Part shown: positions 1 to 7,849 of the stretch, piece by piece
Position numbering within the stretch: the stretch's first letter is position 1
How the letters are laid out: every line of letters starts with the position of its first letter
Assembly (NCBI GenBank): GCA_015679605.1
Contig: JAAAVE010000376.1
Coordinates: forward strand, 3,443 to 17,644
Direction of reading: 5' to 3'
Length of the DNA: 14,202 bases
Origin: Podila epigama
Lineage: Eukaryota > Mortierellomycota > Mortierellomycetes > Mortierellales > Mortierellaceae
The notes under the pieces: generated by a model
Told to the model about the DNA's origin: nothing
Database searches by the model: none
The model's input: the letters and a program-made list of their open reading frames with translations, nothing else
Translations under genes and position numbers: made by a program

Positions 1-1
1 G

Positions 2-3000
2 TCAACCCCAGCGTCGTCTTGTGGTTCATTATTTAGCCCACCTTGTACGACAGGCTCACCCTCGTCTACTACACCTTGTACGATGGCAATGTTTACATCC
101 CCGTCTACAACTGCAGTCCTTCTCCAACCGCATCAAAAATCGAGCTACCCTTACACGTCTCCTTCGACAGTTGCCCACAGCTTCAACAAGCAAGAGACGC
201 CCGTCATTCATGCAGTCATGGCATCGGCCGCAACACCAGTCAACCTCCATGTTGACCAAGACTTCTGGAACAGCAGGCATGATGAAAACGGCAGCAACAA
301 CAACAACAACGACAAGAGTTTTATAAATGTCGACATGAGCGGTAAGAGCGATTACAAGAAGGCAATGACAGTTTTGGAAGCATACAATGTCCATGGAACA
401 ACTCCAAAACGTGGAAAAGGGGCGGGCGAAAGCTATTGCAAGAGCAGTGGAGGCAGCACTGAGGAGAAGAAGCAAGAGCAATGGGGCATCGATTCGCATA
501 TTGTTAGCGCCGGCGATAAAGAAGATGATAATGGTGCTGCGAAAGACGTTACAGACGAATCTAAATATAAAGTAACTCCTGAACGTCCAAAACAGGATGA
601 CTCTCCGCAAAACAGCCATGCACCTCAGCAACTAGGGATACAGCGAGACGAAAGTGACGAGTGTCAGCCATATCAATGGCAGCAACAGGGACATCAGGAC
701 CTGCAGGAACGACAGGGCCAACAAGAACTGGGGATTCAGCGGGGCATAGAACATTTGTCCCAGGCACCGTTGCGACCGCCATCAACGGATTTGTCGTTTC
801 AGGAGGTTGACTTGAAGGAGCAGGGCTCAATACCGCTCTCAACTCAGTTGCCTGAACAAGAGAGCATGGAAACAACACACCAAGAACAGAACACAAATAC
901 GCCAACTGGTAGCGTCAACGTCTTGAGTTCCCAAGAGGTGTCCAGTAAACCGCGGTCAGAGAATGGCACGACAACAACAAAGTCTTCGTTAATGAATGAC
1001 ATTCGGTCAAAGACTCAAAATGTCTTGCGCAAGGCAGGATTTTCGATTGCACCAGAAGCGGGACTGTACAACAGCACGAGATACGGGAATGGGGCTCATG
1101 GCAAGGACCACATGGATCCAAACAACCTGATTGTTAGCAATCTTTCCCATAATTCTAGCAAAAACAACATGACGCCAACCACCACAATGGCTGCAAACAA
1201 CATCAGCAACAGCGGCAATAGCAATAGCAATGGCGTGGTGGGACGACCTAGGAGTAGATCGATACGAGAGCGCTGGCTGGGAGTGACGTGTCGCGGAGGA
1301 AACAACGGCTCGGCACATCAAGCAGCAGCATCTTCTGTCAGTGCCGCTCACATGATTCAGGTACCGCCTATGCCACCCAGTCTGGGGTTGACCACTTCCA
1401 TCACCAGCCAACAAAGTCCCACAGGATCAGTTTCCTCGAGTGCTGGTCGTTCATTCGTCTCTGTAGCTGCATCCGTCTCATCGTCTGCAGGGTCTATACA
1501 TAGCAAGGGTGATCGTCTCCGGCCTTGGACCGTCTTTTCAACAGCACGAGGCAGTCAACGGCAACGGTGTAACTCTGGCCCTGCCCGCCATTCGGATCCA
1601 AGTCTTACGCAAAGGATGGCACACACGTTGGGCAAAAGTTCACTGGACATTAGTCACAGCGTCAGTCGGAACAGCATAAGTAGCATCATGGAGAGTAGTA
1701 ACCCCCCGTCCTCTTCTGATTCATTTTACGCAACATCCGGTGGCAGTACTAGTGCAGACCGACACGATACCAAAGATTCATCCTCCATGTTCAGGTCTTT
1801 CTTTTCGCCCTCCAGGATCTCGGATGAAGTCAAGAAAAGGCGTCATATCCGACAAGTGAGCGATACCACCCATCTGTTCTCTGGAGTCGACAGACTCAAC
1901 AACATGGTTGGAAAGCAGTCTTTCTTGTCGGGTATGGTTGCCGCCGCAGTCACCGCCACGGCAACAGCAGCAGCATTAGTGGAATCAAGATCAGGGCTGG
2001 GACCAGGATCGGGATCAGGTTCGGCGGCAGTTTCAGGGCTGGGGAGCGAGAGCGGCACCTTGGTTTCTCGTGGAAAACAGAATGCAATCAAAGATCCCAA
2101 GAACCGATTATCCATGATGGCAACCATTGTCCAATGTCTACCACCTCCACCCTCGATGCACTTGTCCCTATCGCCTTCTTCTCCTTCGCGTACCTCATTT
2201 CCTAGTTCCAGTTTTGGGAAGATAAATTCTATTAGCGGGGCGACGAAAAACGATATCAACGAGACAGGATCCATCTGCAATAGCGTCGCCTCGACATCGA
2301 AACCACGTTCGAAAAACTACTGGTTCGGCAAGAATAACAAGCGCGAATTGAATCACTATACATTCACTTCAGGAGGAGACACCAATAAGGCTGCGATGAT
2401 AGCCCCTGACATGGTGCTACATCCATTAGAAAAGGGTCAAAGTGATGAGAAATTTGCAGCGACAACTGGGGGAACAGAATTCACAAAGCAGGATGAAAAT
2501 GAGAGCTTGAAAGCAGACATCGGCACCACCGCCACTCCTAACACTACTACTGAGACTAACACTACTACATTCGCACAAGCAGGAAATAGTGGTACAGAGT
2601 CTAGGCCTCAGGTGGACCTTTCAAACCAAAGATATGCTACTGCAGCTGCAACGTTGCTATCTCAGCATCAGTACATCAATGACTACGGGTTCATCTATGA
2701 TCTTGAGGACGAGGACTCACAAGAGTACATGGGGACAGGGTCGATGGTTGGGGAGATGTCGTCGGCCGCGTCATCGGTCCATTTTGATGGCATGAGCAGT
2801 TCCAGCAGCAGCCATAGTCATCTATGGGGGTCCGAGTTTTGGGCTGAACACGAAAGGCGATCAGCAATCCGTAAGCAGGAAGCACTCCGGCACAGTGAGC
2901 TCAAGTGGACGCAGGCTATTGCTCAGATACCAGTGGATCAAGTGAAGAAATCCAGCAAGGTAATGATGATAGCGCATAGTTTCATCTTTTTTTTTTTTTT

Positions 3001-4537
3001 TGCTCTAACTTGAACCGATATTTGTTTGCCATCATCGCTAACGTTGACTTGGTTTTTCTTTATGGGATACAATAAAATAAAGTTCAAGAAGCTTGTTCGG
3101 AAGGGCATACCAGGGACTGTCCGTGGCCGTGTTTGGCAGTATTTAGCCAAGGCCGACTCGTTCCGGCAGCCTGGCCTCTTTGCACAACTCCTCACTCGAC
3201 CACCAATTGAACCGATCTATGATGTCATTGGACGTGATATTCACCGCTGCTACCCAGACCACATCCACTTTCGCGATGGCATGGGCGGCACGGGCCAACA
3301 GGACCTTCACGCTATACTTCGCGCATACGCTCAGTATAACCCACGTGTTGGATACTGTCAAGGGATGGGCCGTCTTGTTGGCATGATGTTAATGCAGATG
3401 CCCGTCGAAGACGCATTCTGGCTTCTGGTGGCAACATTGGACGGCTACATGCAAGATTACTATACGCCAACTCTACGGCAGCTCAGAATCGATGCCCTCG
3501 TCTTTGAACAGATCCTCAAAGCCCATGACCCTAAACTGTCCGACCACCTGACACAGAACGACGTGATGCCACTTATGTACATGACTCAATGGTTCCTGAC
3601 GCTCTTCACCATGTCCCTGCCTTGGGCCTCAGTACTCCAAGTCTGGGACATTTTCTATTTCGATGGTGTCAAGTCTTTGTTCCGTGTTGGTCTTGCCATT
3701 CTGCAATTGTGTCGCGATCATTTGTTACACCAGTGTCCGTCCTCGTCTGAATTGATGGATTTTTTGCTCCATGTACCACTCGATTTATTGGCACCCAAAC
3801 CTTTGTTTGAAGCGGCATTCCGGATCAAGTTGTCCAAGGATGCAGTCCAGAGAATGATCATGTTGACAGCTGGAGGCATAGAGGCGGATGAACCGGACAA
3901 GACCAAGGAAAAGGACGTCGTTGAGAATGATGAAGCAAGGAAGGATAAAAACTCTGAAAAGAAGGATGGACTACAGACGTCTGGTGAAGAAGAAGGCAAC
4001 CCGTGTTCCGCACTCTCATCCAAGACGTTGGCACTTGAATGTGAAAGTGAGAACAAAACGGACGATAATGCTACGATGCCGAATGAGTTGACAGCGTCAC
4101 TGTCTGACCATCCAGAGACAGATAATGATCTCATTCATCCAAAAGCTGAGGCAGGGAATCCTGGCGGCAGTGGAAAGAGTGGCCATGGCGTTGTTTTGGA
4201 CCAACCGCGTCCACAAATTGCGATACCGTCCCTGCTCAACAGTTCTGAACTCGATGATCCTCAACTTCCTTCACCTCTCCCCATTCCGCCTGTTATGATT
4301 GTGACAACAGATGCAGTGGCATCGGAAAATGAAAAGTGGCCTGCTCCGTTCTCGCATGCAGCCACAATGCCACCTTCCTTGCCTTCATCAACGACTGCAA
4401 AGACGGCATCCATAGCATTGGCTCCACAACCCCCACACCCACCGCCACGACCATCCTCTGCTGCGGGATCGACTCCATTCTCAGGCCTTGGAGGTGTTTT
4501 CCGCACGCGCAAGCGAGCAGGAACTATGCACAAATGA
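2..4537 (+). CDS. TBC-domain Rab GTPase-activating protein (TBC1D10/EPI64-like), 5' end possibly outside window
   Basis: Two exons join in phase 0: (2 or 83)-2959 and 3083-4537, giving 1443 aa from the ATG at 83. Rab GAPs of this family speed GTP hydrolysis by Rab proteins and so switch off membrane-traffic steps. The TBC domain spans about residues 964-1170. It opens with VRKGIPGTVRGRVWQYL, carries IxxDxxR as IGRDIHR (arginine finger R1014) and YxQ as YCQG (Q1052), so both catalytic residues of the dual-finger mechanism are present. QQDL, YMTQWF and LPWASVLQVWD resemble TBC1D10 most closely. Residues 1-940 are low complexity (Ser/Thr, Gln and Asn runs) with a basic RRHIRQVSD site (S593) that fits an AGC-kinase consensus. 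The tail after about 1190 is acidic and Pro/Ser-rich. Codons stay open from base 2 to 82 and keep the same Ser/Thr/Pro bias, so the start at 83 is uncertain. The GAP activity and target Rab are inferred. Confidence 0.9.
2960..3082 (+). other. Intron of the TBC gene (123 nt, phase 0)
   Basis: The donor is GTAATG after AAG (2957-2959) and the acceptor is AAAG|TTC at 3081-3083. A branch-like GCTAAC lies at 3037-3042. A run of T (about 2987-3001) sits inside. Removal joins residue K959 to the start of the TBC domain and restores the expected family sequence. Retention would reach an in-frame TGA at 3011-3013 and lose the whole GAP domain. Confidence 0.88.
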
Positions 4538-4652
4538 TTTTTTTTATGTATTATTTTTGCAGTGTAGAGGAGGGGGGGGAAAAAAGGTTGAAGAAAAATG
4601 TTCATAGAAACTGAACGACAAAGTAGCTTATTTATTGATAGAAAACACATTT

Positions 4653-4698
4653 CCCCCCCCCCCCCCCCCCTCTTTAACCCATTTCCCGCTTTCCCCCA

Positions 4699-4742
<44 letters not shown>
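4653..4742. repeat. C18 homopolymer followed by a (TC)20 microsatellite
   Basis: Eighteen consecutive C occupy 4653-4670. After 32 bases of pyrimidine-rich sequence, an uninterrupted TC dinucleotide array runs through 4703-4742. They lie in the 3' flank of the TBC gene. Both are types of tract that vary in length between strains and are error-prone to sequence. Confidence 0.95.
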
Positions 4743-4745
<3 letters not shown>

Positions 4746-4808
4746 CCCGCGCGAACACATACCACCCACGATTTTTGATCTCGAGTTTGTCAGTAATTGC
4801 AACATATG

Positions 4809-4814
4809 AATAAA
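4809..4814 (+). terminator. Candidate polyadenylation signal AATAAA for the TBC gene
   Basis: An exact AATAAA lies 272 nt after the TBC stop codon. It is the first canonical hexamer downstream on the plus strand, so a 3' UTR of about 300 nt crossing the C18 and (TC)20 tracts is plausible. The hexamer is common in AT-rich DNA, so support is moderate. Confidence 0.45.
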
Positions 4815-5070
4815 TAGTATCTTTGACAAATGGAGAATAACACAATATGATGGGTACTACCGCAATGCCCAAGTTGTGACCATGTTAGTACGCAGAGAAT
4901 GAATCACAAATAGATAGCTGACGAGTTCAAATTAGCACTGTGTGCAGACTCATCCATCCATCCAGACATGTCGCGATCTCTTATCTGTACCACAGCCACC
5001 ATAGCTCGCGAGTCTAAATTTCTTTTTGGAGGTTTGTGAGAGTGACCTACCCCCCCATGGGACAGAAGCA

Positions 5071-5110
5071 CAGCATAACCAAGCATAACCAAGCATAACC
5101 AAGCATAAAC
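5071..5110. repeat. Four-copy 10-bp tandem repeat, consensus AAGCATAACC
   Basis: Copies begin at 5071, 5081, 5091 and 5101. The first starts with C in place of A, the two middle copies are exact, and the last reads AAGCATAAAC. The array lies about 210 nt beyond the stop codon of the minus-strand surface-protein gene. No function is evident. Confidence 0.9.
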
Positions 5111-5319
5111 CTTTCAAAAAGGCTCATTGTTCGTTCTTCGCTGCACTGAATCGCTCACAAAAAACAAATGGATGTCTTTCAACTGGCATGGCCAAAAACC
5201 ATTGGGAGTTTATCAAAAAAATAGTCTTTAATAAATAAAAAAAAATGTTCATTTTTTTTACATACATACAAGGCAACTTCACTCACTCACCCCCCTTTCA
5301 TTCACATCCCGAGATCATT

Positions 5320-6875
5320 TTAATGAATAGCATTGTTGGCAGCATTACCGACGGCACGAGCACCGTTGTTGGCAGCATTACCGACAGCACGGGCACCGTT
5401 GTTGACAGCATTGGCCGTGTTGTGGGCAGCATTGCTGACACCATAAGCGGCGTTGTTGGCAGCGTTCTGGGCACCATCTGCAAAGGTACGGCCAGAGTTG
5501 TAGGCATTGTTGACTGCTGTATTGTATCCATTGTTGGCAGCATTGTAACCGGCGTTGGCAGCATTGTAACCAGCGTTGGAGGCAGTGTTGTATGAAGTCG
5601 AGTAGTTAGTGTTGTTGGGGACACCCTGTGTGGTTGTAGTAGTGGTGTAGGTCGTTGTGCCTGGGTTACTCAAGTTGTGGCTATAGTTGGCAGCAGCAGA
5701 TCCTGTCTTGACGACCACGGGCTCAATCTTCTCTGTCACAACGGTGCGGGTAGGTCCAGTGTTGTGGTGGGCGTCATAGGTGTGCTGGTTGTAGACAGTC
5801 GTGTGCTGGCTACGCTTCTTGCGCCAGCACCAACCCAAAAGACAGGCGAGTGCAATCGCGGCCAAACATCCAAGGACGATACCTGCAATCGCACCTCCAG
5901 AGAGCTTCTTGGACTTTTTCTCAATTGGGATAGGGGTCTCCGTTGGGCCCACGAGAGGAGCAGCCGTACCCGTGGCAACAACAAAGCCTGTCGAGGTGGC
6001 ACTCACAACACCGGGCGTGCTTGAGATCCAGGTCGTGGTACCTCCAACAAGAGTGGTGCCGTTGACAATAGCAGTGGCGCTGACAATGCGCGTAAAGCCG
6101 TCAATACCTGTGGTATGGCCACCATAGTAAGTGGTGCCATGATGGACCTGAGTCCAGCCAGAGACAGCTGGAGGGTTGGCGGTTGCAGTTGGGAGGAAGA
6201 GCTTTGTACCCTGACCAGGACGGTAATGGAAGGGGCTACCATAAGGATTGTTCAAGCTGGCGATACCGCAACGTCTGAGAAGGCCCTGAACGTTGTTCGA
6301 GTGCTATTCATTGTTCATTGATGAATTATATTAGAAATATGAATAAGAGAATGAGTTAGATTTCGGATTGATACCAGATGAATAACAGAGTGCATCAAAA
6401 TGATAAGAGTACATCATAATGATACGCGTGCTGCGCTCAATCTCTCTCTCTTTCTTTTACCTCGTAGAACTGCTCGGGACTCCGACGGCATTGACAGATG
6501 GCATAGTTGTCGACATAAGCCTGGGTGCACTGTCTGGCATTACATTCTGCAATGTTCACTTTGGGGTTGTTGCACACCACTATTTGTTCAATATGTGTGA
6601 TTCAAGTTCAAGAGGTGAGTAAGTTGTATAGCTTTTTTTTGTGAAGGTATCATCTTCAAGCGAAGAAGAAGAAAAAGAAAAAGAAAAAGAAAAAAGAAAA
6701 AAGAAAAAAGAAAAAGAAAAAAGAGAGAAGCCACCACCCGCATGAAAAATGTACATGGAAAGACACTGATGACGCGGCAGGCATCATTGACGGCGGGTCT
6801 CTCGGGACAGACAAAGACAGCCTGGGCGGTGGAGGAAGCCAAAGCGACGGCGGCAACGAGAAGGATGGACTTCAT
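5320..6875 (-). CDS. Single-pass cell-surface protein with Cys-rich ectodomain and Asn/Ala/Tyr repeat tail
   Basis: I do not recognise the family. Three minus-strand exons fit: 6875-6755 (or 6875-6767), 6579-6461 and 6303-5320, giving 407 (or 403) aa. The start has a good context (ACC before ATG) and a signal peptide, MKSILLVAAVALASSTAQA. The ectodomain has eight cysteines; exon 2 gives C-x9-C-x4-C-x10-C-x-C, followed by x20-C in exon 3. A Ser/Thr/Gly-rich stalk with one NGT glycosylation site leads to a membrane helix at about residues 216-240 (GGAIAGIVLG... to GWCW) and an RKKR stop-transfer cluster. The cytoplasmic tail of about 165 residues has a Thr run, then heptad and 11-residue repeats rich in Asn, Ala and Tyr. 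The plan resembles fungal cell-wall sensors of the Wsc/Mid2 kind, but only by layout. Mature topology and a wall role are inferred. Exon 3 is the most certain part. Confidence 0.72.
5338..5490 (-). repeat. 11-residue (33-bp) protein repeats at the C terminus of the surface protein
   Basis: Consecutive units read RTFADGAQNAA, NNAAYGVSNAA, a 7-residue HNTANAV, then NNGARAVGNAA twice. The last two are identical in protein and nearly identical in DNA. The protein ends five residues later. Confidence 0.85.
5494..5577 (-). repeat. Four heptad protein repeats (NAGYNAA type) in the surface-protein tail
   Basis: The encoded units are NAGYNAA, NAGYNAA, NNGYNTA and a degenerate VNNAYNS. At DNA level this is a 21-bp imperfect tandem repeat. 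The Tyr/Asn/Ala composition is prion-like low complexity. Confidence 0.85.
6304..6460 (-). other. Intron 2 of the surface-protein gene (157 nt, phase 0)
   Basis: Read on the minus strand, the donor is GAG|GTAAAA (exon end 6461) and the acceptor is AATAG|CAC (exon start 6303). A branch-like CTAAC lies about 50 nt before the acceptor, near 6353-6358. Both flanking exons are phase 0 and continue a Cys-containing frame across the junction. Confidence 0.75.
6580..6754 (-). other. Intron 1 of the surface-protein gene (175 nt; 187 nt if the other donor is used)
   Basis: The acceptor is AATAG|TGGTGTGC with exon 2 starting at 6579. Two donors fit phase 1: T|GTACAT (intron from 6754) and A|GTGTCT (intron from 6766). 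They are 12 nt apart and would change the distance between the second and third cysteines by four residues. I prefer GTACAT weakly. On the coding strand the intron contains a long CTTTTT-type polypyrimidine block. Confidence 0.65.
6660..6726. repeat. Purine-rich A5-6G microsatellite-like tract inside intron 1
   Basis: The plus strand shows AAGAAG units passing into repeated AAAAAG and AAAAAAG units over about 65 bases. On the coding strand of the surrounding gene this is pure polypyrimidine. It inflates spurious reading frames encoding Phe/Leu runs on the minus strand. Confidence 0.85.
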
Positions 6876-7101
6876 GGTGAATGTGGTTAATTAATCGAGT
6901 AATAGTAGGTTGATTATTATGGACGTGTGTAAAGTAGTAGTGGTAGAAAGGAAGTGTTTGTTTTAATTTAGTTTGGGTTGGTTGTATCAAATAAAGATTA
7001 AGAGTGGTAAAAAGTATTAGATTAGTGTAATGGAAATCATAGGAAGAAGTAGTAACAAAGAAACTGGAAGAGGAGAGGAGAATGGCATGGAAAAGACCGT
7101 T

Positions 7102-7107
7102 TTTATA
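7102..7107 (-). promoter_or_regulatory. TATA-like box upstream of the surface-protein gene
   Basis: On the minus strand the sequence reads AAATATAAAAAC, containing TATAAA about 230 nt before the ATG at 6875. It would give a 5' UTR of roughly 200 nt. This is a match to a short consensus in AT-rich DNA, so support is limited. Confidence 0.35.
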
Positions 7108-7741
7108 TTTGTAGCCGTTCTCTATCGGTCAGCAAACCTTGGCTGTTGTCGTCTTTGTTATTTTCATGTTGTAGTATCAAGAGTGAGAGTCGTTTTTTTT
7201 TTCTGTCTTTGTTTGACATGCTGGTGAGGATCGGCATTTTCATGTCTTTATTTGATGCACAAAAAATAATAATAATCAAAGAATAGATGGATCCAAGACA
7301 TCGTCTGGTTCATTTTTTTTTTCTGTTGTTGTTTTCAGATTACAGTTTGTTTATGGCTTTCTTCATGTCATCCATCCATCTTTCCATCCTTGGCTTAATT
7401 TGGATGAATTGTCTATATTATCATTCATTGTCTACGCAAGAAAAGGTCTCACTTTAAAGAGATAGGAGCTCAATGTCTCTGGTGTGCATGCCATGGTTCA
7501 CCGTTGTAAGCGGCGATGGCAAAGTAACGTGTCAACCATTGGTCGGAGGGTGGAGCGTGAGAGCTCCCTGTTCTGTTTGCAGTGTCCATGGGCGAATGTA
7601 TGTAGGACACCATTCGTCAAAGAGGTTAGCCTAGTCTTCTTATATGTTGCTTTTTTTGCGCTGTTCCTTATTTCTAGTGCTATCTACTCTTGCATTTCAA
7701 TGCTTTTTCATGGCTTTTGTTGATCTGTATGTGTAGGTACT

Positions 7742-7747
7742 TTTATT
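7742..7747 (-). terminator. Candidate polyadenylation signal AATAAA for arginase
   Basis: The plus-strand TTTATT is AATAAA on the minus strand, starting 103 nt after the arginase stop codon at 7852-7850. Position and sequence fit a fungal 3' end. Confidence 0.45.
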
Positions 7748-7849
7748 TGTTTGTGTATTGGACCTACAAGTGTGGGAAAAAAAAATAATATAGAGTGAAC
7801 TACCTACAATGGTCTATGCTAAAAGGAAGAGAAAATAAAAAAAAGAAAT

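Larger units (their letters stand above)
4538..5319. other. Convergent 3' spacer between the TBC gene and the surface-protein gene
   Basis: No coding frame here is convincing. The stretch holds the 3' ends of two convergent genes together with simple-sequence tracts: C18 at 4653-4670, (TC)20 at 4703-4742, a C run near 5050-5056, a decamer repeat at 5071-5110, and A and T runs around 5216-5260. A canonical AATAAA for the plus-strand gene is at 4809-4814. I found no AATAAA on the minus strand just past the stop at 5320. Confidence 0.75.
6876..7849. other. Spacer upstream of the surface-protein gene and downstream of arginase
   Basis: This 974-nt stretch is AT-rich with T runs (7193-7201, 7312-7321) and several short frames that resemble no protein family. 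It should contain the promoter and 5' UTR of the minus-strand surface gene and the 3' UTR of arginase. A TATA-like box (7102-7107) and an AATAAA (7742-7747), both on the minus strand, are the only signals I can point to. An inverted CCAAT (CCATTGGT, about 7537-7544) lies further up. Confidence 0.6.

Noticed and set aside
56-631. 191-codon minus-strand open frame with Val/Leu-rich runs
   Set aside because: It is antisense to the TBC gene's low-complexity coding sequence; hydrophobic runs arise from reading CAA/AAC repeats in reverse.
1843-2280. 145-codon minus-strand frame
   Set aside because: Shadow of the TBC exon; no motif and codon pattern explained by the sense gene.
5245-5595. Plus-strand frame with repeated VGSI units resembling a repetitive secreted protein
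   Set aside because: It is the antisense of the Asn/Ala repeat tail of the minus-strand surface protein, whose signal peptide, membrane helix and splice sites give far better support.
6588-6875. Minus-strand 95-residue frame read as one small secreted protein with a Phe-rich tail
   Set aside because: Only the first 36-40 codons look coding; the rest is intronic CTTTTT repeat. It is better used as exon 1 of the surface-protein gene.
7030-7723. Two short plus-strand frames (65 and 79 codons)
   Set aside because: No family resemblance, Phe/Cys-rich composition from T runs, and no splice partners.
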